Positions 1 to 8,038 of a stretch of DNA of 64,000 nucleotides are shown here, one piece after another; positions within the stretch are counted from its first letter, which is position 1; every line of letters starts with the position of its first letter. The notes beneath the pieces are model-generated. The model worked only from the letters and a program-made list of their open reading frames with translations, was not told the DNA's origin and made no database searches. Made by a program: the position numbers and the translations under genes. The stretch comes from an uncultured Flavobacterium sp. (GTDB lineage: Bacteria; Bacteroidota; Bacteroidia; Flavobacteriales; Flavobacteriaceae): the NCBI RefSeq assembly GCF_946481155.1, contig NZ_CAMLMK010000002.1, positions 23,128 through 87,127 on the forward strand, given 5' to 3'.

Positions 1-2325
1 GGTCATCATGGAATGCTGAATTACTTCTCCTTCTTTGATTCCCATTCTATCCATTACTTTTGCCACTCTGTCCGAGCCGAATAAACGCATTAGGTTATCC
101 TCCAAAGACACATAGAATTGTGAACTTCCCGGATCTCCCTGACGTCCTGCACGACCGCGTAACTGACGGTCAACACGACGTGAATCGTGACGTTCCGTAC
201 CAATGATGGCTAAACCGCCGGCAGCTTTCACTTCCGGAGATAATTTGATATCCGTTCCACGACCGGCCATGTTTGTTGCGATGGTTACTACTCCTGCATT
301 ACCTGCTTCGGCAACGATTTGTGCTTCCTGCTTGTGTAATTTCGCGTTCAATACATTGTGCTGTACACCGCGCATTTTCAGCATTCGGCTTAATAATTCG
401 GAAATCTCAACTGAAGTTGTACCGATTAGTACCGGTCTTCCCGAAGCTGCTATTTGCTGAACATCTTCTGCTACTGCATTGAATTTCTCACGAACAGTAC
501 GGTAGATTAAATCTTCCTTGTCTTTACGGGCAATACCTCTGTTAGTTGGGATTTCTACTACATCCAGTTTGTAGATTTCCCAGAATTCGCCTGCTTCCGT
601 AACGGCAGTACCGGTCATACCTGCTAATTTGCTGTACATACGGAAATAATTCTGTAATGTAATGGTAGCGAAGGTTTGTGTAGCCGCTTCAATTTTTACG
701 TTTTCTTTTGCTTCGATAGCCTGGTGCAATCCGTCGGAATAACGACGACCATCCATGATACGTCCTGTTTGCTCATCAACAATCAAAATCTTGTTGTCCA
801 TGATCACATATTCCGTATCTTTTTCGAATAGAGTATAGGCTTTTAAAAGCTGTGTTAAAGTATGGATACGCTCGCTTTTCACTCCGAAATCCTGGAATAA
901 ATGCTCTTTTGCTTCTGCTTCTGCTTCTTTGGATAGTGATGCTTTTTCGATATTGGCAATTTCGGTTCCGATATCCGGAAGGATAAAGAAATCTTCTGAA
1001 GTATCCTGAGAAAGGAACTTGATACCGTTGTCGGTTAATTCTACCTGATTGTTTTTTTCTTCGATAACAAAATACAGAGCTTCATCAACAATCGGCATTT
1101 TACGATTGTTATCCTGCATGTATTCGTTTTCTGTTTTCTGAAGCAATTGTTTTACACCTTCTTCCGACAGGAATTTGATCAATGCTTTGTTTTTTGGTAA
1201 CGCACGGTAGGCTCTTAATAATTGGAATCCTCCGTCTTTAGCGTTTCCTTCTTTGATTAATCGTTTAGCTTCGGTTAGGAATCCGTTTGCCAATTGACGC
1301 TGAAGGGTATATAAGTTTTCGATTTTCGGCTTTAATTCGTTGAATTCATGACGGTCACCTTGAGGAACCGGACCTGAGATAATCAACGGTGTACGTGCAT
1401 CGTCAATCAATACTGAATCGACCTCATCGACAATGGCGAAGTTATGTTTTCTCTGCACCAGTTCGCCCGGCGTGTGTGCCATATTATCTCTAAGGTAATC
1501 GAAACCGAATTCATTGTTTGTTCCGTAAGTGATGTCCGCTTCGTAAGCTTTTCTACGGGAAGGAGTATTTGGCTGGTGGTTGTCAATACAGTCAACCGTC
1601 AATCCGTGGAATTCGAATAGAGGCGCTTTCCATGTGCTGTCACGTTTTGCAAGGTAATCATTCACAGTTACCAGGTGTACTCCGTTTCCGGTTAAGGCAT
1701 TTAAGTACATTGGCAATGTTGCTACCAATGTTTTTCCTTCCCCTGTCTGCATCTCTGCAATTTTACCCTGATGCAGCACAGTACCACCAATTAGCTGTAC
1801 ATCGTAGTGGATCATGTCCCAAGTGATGGCTTTTCCGGCAGCATCCCATTGATTAGCCCAAACCACATTATCTCCTTCAATTGTGATGTACGGTTTAGAT
1901 GCTGATAATTCACGGTCTTTTGGAGTTGCCGTTGCTATGATTTGCGTGTTTTCCTTGAAACGGCGCGCAGTTTCTTTAACTACCGCGAATGCTTCAGGAA
2001 GAATGTCGTTTAGTGTTTTTTCTGAGATTTCATAAGCTTCTTTTTCGATGGCGTCGATAGCTGCATATATTTCTTCTCTTTTGTCAATGTCTTCGGTAGC
2101 TTCTACTTCTAATTTCAAAGATTCGATTTTGGCATCCTTTTCAGCACGTGCCGATTTGATCTGCTCTTTGAAATAAGTGGTTTTGGCTCTAAGTTCGTCA
2201 TTTGACAATGCGCCTAAAGCACTTTCAAAAGATTTTATTTTGGTAATAATCGGTTGAATTGCTTTTACGTCTTTTTGGGATTTGTCACCCACAAAAGCTT
2301 TTAATATGCTGTTTATGAAACTCAT
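1..2325 (-). CDS. secA: Preprotein translocase ATPase SecA (N-terminal 775 residues; 3' end outside window)
   Basis: SecA is the cytoplasmic ATPase that pushes unfolded preproteins through SecYEG. The minus frame is open from an ATG at 2325 to the left edge, so about 775 residues are visible and the C-terminus is missing. I see MSFINSILK at the start, the Walker A motif TGEGKT near residues 194-199, the DEAD-like box IVDEVDS near residue 300 and the helicase II region with TNMAGRGTD and [14 protein letters not shown]. The open frame was translated by eye because it has no stop inside the window. It is transcribed in the same direction as the DUF2795 gene upstream, with a terminator between them. 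SecA supplies the export route used by the many signal-peptide and T9SS proteins in this window. Confidence 0.97.
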   Translation of the reverse strand, partial: MSFINSILKAFVGDKSQKDVKAIQPIITKIKSFESALGALSNDELRAKTTYFKEQIKSARAEKDAKIESLKLEVEATEDIDKREEIYAAIDAIEKEAYEISEKTLNDILPEAFAVVKETARRFKENTQIIATATPKDRELSASKPYITIEGDNVVWANQWDAAGKAITWDMIHYDVQLIGGTVLHQGKIAEMQTGEGKTLVATLPMYLNALTGNGVHLVTVNDYLAKRDSTWKAPLFEFHGLTVDCIDNHQPNTPSRRKAYEADITYGTNNEFGFDYLRDNMAHTPGELVQRKHNFAIVDEVDSVLIDDARTPLIISGPVPQGDRHEFNELKPKIENLYTLQRQLANGFLTEAKRLIKEGNAKDGGFQLLRAYRALPKNKALIKFLSEEGVKQLLQKTENEYMQDNNRKMPIVDEALYFVIEEKNNQVELTDNGIKFLSQDTSEDFFILPDIGTEIANIEKASLSKEAEAEAKEHLFQDFGVKSERIHTLTQLLKAYTLFEKDTEYVIMDNKILIVDEQTGRIMDGRRYSDGLHQAIEAKENVKIEAATQTFATITLQNYFRMYSKLAGMTGTAVTEAGEFWEIYKLDVVEIPTNRGIARKDKEDLIYRTVREKFNAVAEDVQQIAASGRPVLIGTTSVEISELLSRMLKMRGVQHNVLNAKLHKQEAQIVAEAGNAGVVTIATNMAGRGTDIKLSPEVKAAGGLAIIGTERHDSRRVDRQLRGRAGRQGDPGSSQFYVSLEDNLMRLFGSDRVAKVMDRMGIKEGEVIQHSMMT

Positions 2326-2369
2326 AATCTTGGTTGGTTTATATTCAAATAATGTGTGCAAATTTACAC

Positions 2370-2397
2370 AAAAAAAAAGCCTCCTGAGAGACTTTTT
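2370..2397 (-). terminator. Rho-independent terminator after the DUF2795 gene
   Basis: On the minus strand AAAAAGTCTC, loop TCAG, GAGGCTTTTT is followed by more T. It lies between the stop of the DUF2795 gene and the start of secA, so secA probably has its own promoter. Confidence 0.6.
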
Positions 2398-2414
2398 CGC
2401 TGTGGTTTTATTTT

Positions 2415-2636
2415 TTAATACTCATCCTCGTTCCAAAGGTAATCTTCGTCCGTTGGATAGTCTGGCCATATCTCCTCCATTGATTCGTAGATTTCTCCCT
2501 CGTCTTCTATTGACTGTAAGTTTTCCACTACTTCTAATGGAGCACCAGTTCTGATAGCATAGTCGATAAGTTCATCTTTTGTGGCTGGCCACGGAGCATC
2601 GCTTAAATAGGATGCTAATTCTAATGTCCAATACAT
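2415..2636 (-). CDS. DUF2795-type small acidic protein
   Basis: A 73-residue protein beginning [11 protein letters not shown] and carrying [15 protein letters not shown] and [12 protein letters not shown], a pattern I associate with DUF2795 proteins of Bacteroidota; the function is unknown. The C-terminus is strongly acidic and ends in NEDEY. The frame could be extended to a TTG at 2663, but that TTG lies inside the TATTTTTG promoter element at 2661-2668, so I use the ATG at 2636, about 25 bases downstream of the -7 box. There is no signal peptide or membrane segment, so it is likely cytosolic. It is a single-gene unit with its own promoter and terminator. Confidence 0.8.
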   Translation of the reverse strand: MYWTLELASYLSDAPWPATKDELIDYAIRTGAPLEVVENLQSIEDEGEIYESMEEIWPDYPTDEDYLWNEDEY

Positions 2637-2660
2637 CTTTGATTGATTTATAGTTTTATG

Positions 2661-2690
2661 CAAAAATAAATTTTATACTGAAAAAATCAA
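2661..2690 (-). promoter_or_regulatory. Bacteroidota promoter for the DUF2795 gene
   Basis: On the minus strand TTG is followed by 19 bases and then TATTTTTG, an exact match to the TTG-N17-23-TAnnTTTG consensus. It overlaps the TTG that an automatic caller might choose as start. Confidence 0.7.
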
Positions 2691-2812
2691 GTAAAATTTC
2701 TTTTATTTTAAAAAAAGTTAAGAACGTGTTTCCGGACGGCAGTTGTAAGTATGTCGGTTTCGAAATTTGTAGCCGAAAACTTATTTTTCATATACTGCAG
2801 ACTTTCAGCTGA

Positions 2813-3385
2813 TTACTGTTTTCTGGGAATCCATTTCACTTCGTCAGCGTGCAGGTCAAAGGACAACTTTCGTGCCAAGACAAAAAGATAGTCAGAAAGT
2901 CGGTTCAGGTATGTCAAAACCAACTCGTCGATATGTTCTATTTCATTTAAATGGGTAGTTAAACGCTCGGCGCGACGGCATACACAGCGTGCAATATGAC
3001 AATATGACACAGTTGTATGTCCTCCAGGCAGTACAAAATGCGTCATTTGTGGCAAAGCAGTATCCATGGTATCGATTTCGTTTTCCAAAAGCGCAATGTC
3101 TTCCGGAGCGATTCGGTTGATGTTAAGACGTTGCTGCCCGTTTTTCAGGACTTCTTTTTCTGGCGGTGTTGCCAAGATGGCTCCCAGCGTAAATAAACGG
3201 TCCTGCACTTCAATCAGTACATTTTTGTATAAGGGATTGATGTCCTGATCGCGGATTAAACCGATATAAGAATTCAATTCGTCTACGGTGCCGTAACTTT
3301 CGATGCGGATATGGTGTTTTGGAACGCGGGTACCGCCAAAAAGCGCTGTGGTTCCTTTATCTCCGGTTTTGGTATATACTTTCAT
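2813..3385 (-). CDS. pduO: Cob(I)yrinic acid a,c-diamide / cob(I)alamin adenosyltransferase, PduO type
   Basis: This 190-residue protein matches the PduO/MMAB class, which transfers the adenosyl group of ATP to cob(I)alamin to make coenzyme B12. The N-terminal ATP-binding stretch VYTKTGDKGTTALFGG is at residues 3-18, the family motif CRRAERL at 136-142 and NRLSDYLF at 161-168. The length is normal for the family. It is a soluble enzyme and probably trimeric, as known for the family. No cobalamin biosynthesis genes lie nearby, which fits a salvage role. The only other B12-linked gene here is the radical SAM protein at 29870, which would use methyl- or hydroxo-cobalamin rather than the adenosyl form. 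Confidence 0.93.
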   Translation of the reverse strand: MKVYTKTGDKGTTALFGGTRVPKHHIRIESYGTVDELNSYIGLIRDQDINPLYKNVLIEVQDRLFTLGAILATPPEKEVLKNGQQRLNINRIAPEDIALLENEIDTMDTALPQMTHFVLPGGHTTVSYCHIARCVCRRAERLTTHLNEIEHIDELVLTYLNRLSDYLFVLARKLSFDLHADEVKWIPRKQ

Positions 3386-3466
3386 TTTTTAGAGTTGCTT
3401 AGTGTCAAAGTTGCTAAGTTACTGAGTTTTTTAGGGAGTGTCCAAAAATAAAAGGCAAAAACTGCC

Positions 3467-3547
3467 TAGCCCCGATTGTCGGGAAAATTTGTTGTTGTGA
3501 GATTGCCGCGCAAGCTCGCAATGACAGATTGTAACAGAAAGCGGGAA
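3467..3547 (+). repeat. Dispersed intergenic element, copy A
   Basis: It runs from TAGCCCCGATTG to GATTGTAACAGAAAGCGGGA. The middle holds an imperfect hairpin, GAGATTGC...GCAATGAC. Similar ends occur at 16217-16327 and 38434-38495 in the opposite orientation. No reading frame or transposase is present. Confidence 0.6.
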
Positions 3548-3610
3548 TACGGATGGCCTATAAGTCCCGAGCCATTCGCTTCAAAAAAACAAAGGAACAC
3601 ATTTAAAATC

Positions 3611-3664
3611 GCAGTGAACAGTCACAGTTTACACACTGACAACTGAGACTGAGAACTGAAAACT
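3611..3664. repeat. Degenerate simple repeat built of CAGT/ACTGA units
   Basis: Units of the kind CACTGACAACTGAGACTGAG and AACTGAAAACT run up to the stop codon of the ABC ATPase at 3666. Reverse-complemented, this resembles the CAGTCTCAGTTTT repeat at 5491-5522. The whole gap 3386-3665 is a mosaic of such simple sequence (also the 'gttgcttagt...gttgctaagtt' type at about 3394-3425) plus intergenic element copy A. Confidence 0.5.
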
Positions 3665-3665
3665 A

Positions 3666-4355
3666 CTATCGGTTAGGGTTGTCGCTTTCTATGACTCCGT
3701 CACGCAAACGGATGATACGGTGAGCGTGTTTTGCGATGTCTTCCTCGTGAGTAACCAGAATTACGGTATTTCCGTTAGCATGAATTTCGTCAAAAAGGTT
3801 CATGATTTCCACCGAAGTTTTACTGTCAAGGTTTCCTGTTGGCTCATCGGCCAGGATTATGGAAGGATGGTTTACCAGTGCTCTCGCAACGGCCACACGT
3901 TGGCGCTGACCCCCGGAAAGCTGATTGGGTTTGTGATCCATACGGTCGGATAAGCCTACCTGCGTTAAAACCTGGGTAGCGCGCTGGTTTCGGTCCACTT
4001 TTCCATGACCGGCATAGATCATTGGCAAGGCCACGTTGTCAAGCGCCGTGGTTCTCGGTAAAAGGTTGAAAGTCTGGAAAACGAATCCGATTTCCTTGTT
4101 ACGGATTTCCGCTAATTCGTCATCGATCATCTTGCTCACATCTTTGCCGTTTAGGATATAGGAACCTGCTGTTGGCGTGTCAAGGCATCCGAGTATGTTC
4201 ATCAGTGTTGATTTTCCGGAACCGGAAGGCCCCATCAGGGCAACATATTCACCTTTATTGATGTGTAAATCAATTCCTTTTAATACATATACGATCTCAT
4301 TTCCAAGAGGAAAGTCTCTTGTGATACCTTTTATTTCAATGATGGGCTGTGACAT
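3666..4355 (-). CDS. ABC transporter ATP-binding protein, MacB/LolD family
   Basis: This 229-residue ATPase has Walker [10 protein letters not shown] at residues 42-50, the Q-loop in [10 protein letters not shown] near 91-100, signature LSGGQ at 146-150, Walker B IILADEP at 166-172 and the H-loop His at 203. The spacing and the [11 protein letters not shown] segment fit the LolD/MacB group, which powers lipoprotein release, macrolide efflux or FtsE-like mechanotransmission. No permease lies next to it, so its partner is encoded elsewhere and the substrate cannot be assigned. Start is the ATG at 4355. The promoter is not a clear consensus match; TACTTTTA lies upstream. Confidence 0.9.
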   Translation of the reverse strand: MSQPIIEIKGITRDFPLGNEIVYVLKGIDLHINKGEYVALMGPSGSGKSTLMNILGCLDTPTAGSYILNGKDVSKMIDDELAEIRNKEIGFVFQTFNLLPRTTALDNVALPMIYAGHGKVDRNQRATQVLTQVGLSDRMDHKPNQLSGGQRQRVAVARALVNHPSIILADEPTGNLDSKTSVEIMNLFDEIHANGNTVILVTHEEDIAKHAHRIIRLRDGVIESDNPNR

Positions 4356-4440
4356 TTTTGGCGAATTTTTCGGTGTTTAAAAGTACAAAAAACGAATTTT
4401 CATACGGTTATAAGTAGAAAATTTTTACGATTTGTTACAG

Positions 4441-4474
4441 AAAATAAAAAACTCCCCGCTAAACAAACGGGGAG
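4441..4474 (-). terminator. Terminator of the putative minus-strand RNA
   Basis: On the minus strand CTCCCCG, a loop of nine bases and CGGGGAG are followed by TTTTTTATTTT. The T-run lies only on the minus side, which fixes the direction. Confidence 0.7.
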
Positions 4475-4640
4475 CCTAAAAAAAGTATGCTGTGACAAAT
4501 GAGTTCAACTCATCTGCCGTTGGGCCTAAACGGATGGACTTTCAGTCTTGTAATAATAAATAAATCATCCAATTTGAGCCCAGTATTTGCGGCAACTGAT
4601 CGCCATGACCATTGGTGCAAATACGTAATTAAAGTTACCA
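4441..4640 (-). ncRNA. Candidate structured small RNA in the 359-base gap 4356-4714
   Basis: The gap has no credible gene but is full of short stems. In plus-strand order these are ATGAG-TTCAA-CTCAT (about 4500-4514), CCGTT-loop-AACGG, GACT-TTC-AGTC, and a long stem GTATTTGC...GCAAATAC that encloses a GGC...GCC hairpin (about 4587-4627). The minus strand ends in a strong intrinsic terminator at 4441-4474, so a minus-strand transcript of roughly 150-200 bases is the simplest reading. A 13-codon frame starting ATGGCGATCAG lies in it and could instead be a leader peptide. I do not recognise an Rfam family; it does not look like tmRNA, RNase P RNA or SRP RNA. Confidence 0.45.
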
Positions 4641-4714
4641 ACTTTTGATAAAAAAAGTAGGTTTTAAATGTTATTTGTTTGTTAAAAATCAGGTGTTTAC
4701 GAGGTGTTTTTTAA

Positions 4715-5488
4715 CTAAGTCCGAATGATAAAATGCTCTTTTTCCTGTTCGTACCGGAAGAAAACCAGTCCCCATTGGAAAGTATCAATGGTGACAGTAA
4801 CTTTCGGATGGTTTTTTATGGTTTCCCAGGCGGCTTCCATGTCTGCCGACCAATGAATGTCGTCGAAAATCCACAGTGTGTCATTCGTTATGGTTGGCAG
4901 TAAAAGTTCAAAATATTCTAAAGTAGCTTTTTTGGAATGATTGCCATCGAAATAAATTAAGTCGAAAGTCGAAAGTCGAAAGTTTTTTAAATACGACTCA
5001 AATTCGGTTACAACTGCTTCTATATTGTTGAGATTGAATTTATCTAACTGAATTTTAGCAATCGCTGAAGTTTCCGGACAGCCTTCCAAAGTAGTAATCT
5101 TGGCTTTTGAATTTCCGAGGGAAAGGGCAGAGGTGGCCAATCCTAAGGAAGTTCCAATCTCCAGTATACTTGCAGGTTGAAAATAATGCACAATTCGGCA
5201 CAATAATTCGGCGCGTTTTGGAGTAATTCCGGCGGTTTGCGCAATTTTGGCAATCTGTCTGGTATTCGATTTGAAAACCCGCGATCCGGCACCAAAATCA
5301 GTTACTTCAATCCTGCGTTTGTTTCGCAGCAAATCGTTCCGGTAGGATTTTAATAGTTTGTAATCAGGTTTTGGTTTTTTATCGTAAAAGCATTTGGTTA
5401 CCAGGGAAAAAACAAAAGGAGAATGTACCCCGTGTTGATTTTTGGAGTGCCAAAGGAATTTTAGATAAGCTTTGATGATGTGAAGCAT
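4715..5488 (-). CDS. Class I SAM-dependent methyltransferase
   Basis: A 257-residue Rossmann-fold methyltransferase. The SAM-binding motif I is SILEIGTSLG at residues 107-116, the acidic end of strand 2 is in TTLEGCP near 132-138, and YFDGNHSKKATLEYF (179-193) resembles the catechol-O-methyltransferase / Methyltransf_24 group. The N-terminal 100 residues are basic and contain HSPFVFSLV. The substrate is not evident. Residues 170-177 (FRLSTFDL) are encoded by three tandem copies of a 7-base unit, so slippage there would change the frame. Upstream lies a CAGTCTCAGTTTT repeat that touches the start region. Confidence 0.85.
   Translation of the reverse strand: MLHIIKAYLKFLWHSKNQHGVHSPFVFSLVTKCFYDKKPKPDYKLLKSYRNDLLRNKRRIEVTDFGAGSRVFKSNTRQIAKIAQTAGITPKRAELLCRIVHYFQPASILEIGTSLGLATSALSLGNSKAKITTLEGCPETSAIAKIQLDKFNLNNIEAVVTEFESYLKNFRLSTFDLIYFDGNHSKKATLEYFELLLPTITNDTLWIFDDIHWSADMEAAWETIKNHPKVTVTIDTFQWGLVFFRYEQEKEHFIIRT
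4959..4983 (-). repeat. Heptanucleotide tandem repeat (GTCGAAA)3 inside the methyltransferase gene
   Basis: Three perfect GTCGAAA units at 4961-4981 with partial units either side. It encodes residues 170-177 on the minus strand. Seven is not a multiple of three, so gain or loss of one unit would frameshift the gene. Confidence 0.75.
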
Positions 5489-5490
5489 TT

Positions 5491-5522
5491 TTCAGTCTCA
5501 GTTTTCAGTCTCAGTTTTCAGT
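5491..5522. repeat. Tandem 13-base repeat CAGTCTCAGTTTT
   Basis: Two units and a partial third lie immediately upstream of the methyltransferase start. The sequence is related, in reverse complement, to 3611-3664. Confidence 0.65.
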
Positions 5523-5539
5523 ATGCTGCCTGTGACTTT

Positions 5540-7402
5540 TTATCCTTCAATTTTAGCAGAAAGCTCGAACCAACGCTCTTCTTTCTCTTCGATTTTTTTA
5601 ATCACATTTTGTAATTCGTTGGCTTTCTTTTCAATATCTGCATCTGCAACTTTTCCGTCCGAAAACAATTGCTCGATTTCTTTCTTCTTAAGCTCTAAAT
5701 CCTTGATTTCTCGTTCGATTTTCTGGAATTCTTTTTGCTCATTAAACGTTAATCCGGAAGTGTTGTTTTGCTGTTTCCAGTCTTTCTTTTCGGCTTTGTT
5801 TTCCTCTTTCTGGGCTACATCGGCACTGTCTTCGTACGCTCTGAAATCGGAGTAGTTGCCCGGGAAGTTTTCAATCTCACCTTGTCCTCTGAACACAAAT
5901 AAATGATCAACAATCTTATCCATGAAGTAACGGTCGTGCGAAACTACCAGCAAACATCCGGGATAATCCAAAAGAAAGCTTTCAAGGACATTAAGGGTTA
6001 CAATATCCAAGTCGTTGGTAGGCTCATCTAGAATTAAGAAATTTGGATTCTGAATCAAAACCGTACATAGATACAAACGTTTTAATTCGCCACCGCTCAG
6101 TTTTTCTACATAATCGTATTGTTTTTTCGAGTCGAACAGGAAACGTTCCAGCAATTGGGATGCTGAAATGATTTTCCCTTTCGTTAACGGAATATATTCA
6201 CCGTACTCCTTAATGATATCGATGACGCGCTGTCCCGGTTTGGGATTGATGCCGCTTTGAGTATAATAGCCAATTTTGATGGTATCGCCGACAACGACTT
6301 TTCCACCGTCAAGCGGAATGGTGCCTGTCAGTAAATTCAGGAAAGTCGATTTTCCGGTTCCGTTTTTTCCAATGATACCGATTCGGGCACCACGCTGAAA
6401 ATCGAAGGTAAAATTGTCCAGAATCACATGATCGCCGAATTTCTTGGAGATCTTATGGAGCTCAATAATCTTACTTCCCATTCGTTCCATATTGATTTCC
6501 AGCTCGACTACGTTTTCTTTTCTGCGGCTTTCGGCTTTTTCTTTGATGATGTAGAAATCATCCTGACGTGATTTGGATTTTGTCGTACGCGCTTTCGGCT
6601 GGCGTCGCATCCAGGCCAATTCCTTTACGAAAAGGTTCTGTGCTTTATCGATACTCGCATTTTCTGATGCAATACGTTCTTCTTTTTTCTCTAAATAATA
6701 AGAGTAATTACCTTTGTATTGGTATAGTTTTCCGTTGTCCAGTTCAATGATTTCGTTGCATACACGCTCAAGGAAGAAACGGTCGTGAGTAACCATGAAC
6801 AACGTAATGTTTTCTTTGGCGAAATAACTTTCCAGCCATTCGATCATTTCAAGATCCAAATGGTTGGTTGGCTCATCCAGAATCAGTAAATCCGGACGGT
6901 TGATAAGAATGATAGCTAATGAAAGACGTTTTTTCTGTCCTCCGGAAAGATTTTTCACCTTCAGTTTGAAGTCTTCCAGCTTCAGTTTAAAAAGGATCTG
7001 TTTGAATTGCGTTTCGAAATCCCAGGCATTATGGCGGTCCATGTTGTCGAAGGCTTTTTGGTAAGCTTCTTCGTCTTCCGGATTTTCTAAGGCTTTTTCA
7101 TATTGCTCGATTACTTTCAGAACTTCATTATCCGAAGCGAAAATACTTTCTTCGATCGTCAGTTCGTCCTGGAGATTATGATCCTGAGACAAAAACGCCA
7201 TTTTGATGTCTTTGCGCACCACAACCTGACCTGTATCCGGTTCGTCTTCACCATTGATAATCTTCATGATACAGGTTTTCCCTGAACCATTTTTGGCGAT
7301 AAACGCGATTTTCTGGTCTTTGTTAATCCCAAACGAAATGTTTTCAAACAGCGTGCGCTCTCCGAACGACTTCGATATATTTTCTACTGATAAGTAATTC
7401 AC
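5540..7402 (-). CDS. ABC-F family ATPase (Uup/EttA-like)
   Basis: A soluble protein with two ABC cassettes and no membrane segments, as in translation-associated ABC-F proteins. Numbering from a TTG at 7420, the motifs are: Walker A1 KNGSGKT 43-49, signature LSGGQ 158-162, Walker B1 with LDEPTNHLD 181-189, Walker A2 GKNGTGKST 351-359, LSGGE 441-445, LDEPTNDLD 464-472. A charged coiled coil (about 540-626) resembles the Uup C-terminal domain that binds nucleic acid. The TTG at 7420 lies inside a TACTTTTG promoter box, so I use the GTG at 7402, giving MNYLSVENISKSFG and 620 residues. It probably acts at the ribosome or in DNA tolerance; the exact subfamily is not certain. Confidence 0.9.
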   Translation of the reverse strand: MNYLSVENISKSFGERTLFENISFGINKDQKIAFIAKNGSGKTCIMKIINGEDEPDTGQVVVRKDIKMAFLSQDHNLQDELTIEESIFASDNEVLKVIEQYEKALENPEDEEAYQKAFDNMDRHNAWDFETQFKQILFKLKLEDFKLKVKNLSGGQKKRLSLAIILINRPDLLILDEPTNHLDLEMIEWLESYFAKENITLFMVTHDRFFLERVCNEIIELDNGKLYQYKGNYSYYLEKKEERIASENASIDKAQNLFVKELAWMRRQPKARTTKSKSRQDDFYIIKEKAESRRKENVVELEINMERMGSKIIELHKISKKFGDHVILDNFTFDFQRGARIGIIGKNGTGKSTFLNLLTGTIPLDGGKVVVGDTIKIGYYTQSGINPKPGQRVIDIIKEYGEYIPLTKGKIISASQLLERFLFDSKKQYDYVEKLSGGELKRLYLCTVLIQNPNFLILDEPTNDLDIVTLNVLESFLLDYPGCLLVVSHDRYFMDKIVDHLFVFRGQGEIENFPGNYSDFRAYEDSADVAQKEENKAEKKDWKQQNNTSGLTFNEQKEFQKIEREIKDLELKKKEIEQLFSDGKVADADIEKKANELQNVIKKIEEKEERWFELSAKIEG

Positions 7403-7417
7403 AATCGTAATTTTTGG

Positions 7418-7425
7418 CAAAAGTA
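7418..7425 (-). promoter_or_regulatory. -7 promoter element of the ABC-F gene
   Basis: TACTTTTG on the minus strand matches TAnnTTTG. Its position implies a leader of only about ten bases before the GTG at 7402. Confidence 0.5.
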
Positions 7426-7488
7426 CGCTATTATATTGCGAATTAAAAATCCCGAAATCAGAGGCGTTAATCGATTGTGTTTATTTCA

Positions 7489-7881
7489 TCAGTCAATTTT
7501 AGCTCTCGAACCGATAGTTCCTGCGATAAATATGGCAACTCCTAATACAATATGCAGTATATTATCCGGTCCGTTTACATGCAGAAAGCCCAATACCTGT
7601 CCCATTCCGTCAGTGCCGGCACCTATGTTTATCAGCCCTAGTATACCGAGCAGAAAATAAACAGCACCAAAGACTTTTAGGAAAATAGGCGCATAGGAGG
7701 GTGCGGCAAAGCCTACAATCAGAAACAAAAGCCCGCTGATGATGTGTACGCTGGTGTGCAAAAGATCAGCGTGAAACAAAGCGTCATGGGATTCGCCGAT
7801 AATCGGATTAGGGATAAAGGCTAATAGGCCTACAAGTATGAAAACAATCCCGAAAATAATGGAGGCAGTTTTTGGATTCAT
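7489..7881 (-). CDS. DUF4383-like four-helix membrane protein
   Basis: A 130-residue very hydrophobic protein with four likely transmembrane helices: residues about 7-25, 43-62, 67-88 and 108-125. HVNGPDNILHIVLGVAIF near residues 101-118 and the early HTSVHIISGLLFL resemble DUF4383 inner-membrane proteins of unknown function. The start is the ATG at 7881 (MNPKTASIIFG). It is a monocistronic gene that diverges from the glycosyltransferase at 8039. No catalytic or binding motif is visible. Confidence 0.75.
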   Translation of the reverse strand: MNPKTASIIFGIVFILVGLLAFIPNPIIGESHDALFHADLLHTSVHIISGLLFLIVGFAAPSYAPIFLKVFGAVYFLLGILGLINIGAGTDGMGQVLGFLHVNGPDNILHIVLGVAIFIAGTIGSRAKID

Positions 7882-8026
7882 GATCTAAAATTTTTTGTTT
7901 AGCGGACATTAATGTACGAATTTTTAGCGGAATATGCAATTATTTGTATGATTTTTAGGATTTTACGTATTTTTAAGCCAATCCTGAAATTTTATTTCTG
8001 ACAGAAAAGAATATCAAAAATCCAAG

Positions 8027-8034
8027 TATATTTG
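8027..8034 (+). promoter_or_regulatory. -7 promoter element directly in front of the glycosyltransferase start
   Basis: TATATTTG matches TAnnTTTG and ends only four bases before the ATG at 8039, which suggests a leaderless or nearly leaderless mRNA. The -33 TTG is not clear. Confidence 0.45.
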
Positions 8035-8038
8035 TCCA

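Noticed and set aside
203..482. Plus-strand frames of 69-85 codons within secA
   Set aside because: Antisense shadows of secA, which is open through the whole region.
4587..4630. A 13-codon peptide gene (MAISCRKYWAQIG)
   Set aside because: Too short to support from sequence alone; kept only as an alternative reading of the RNA candidate.
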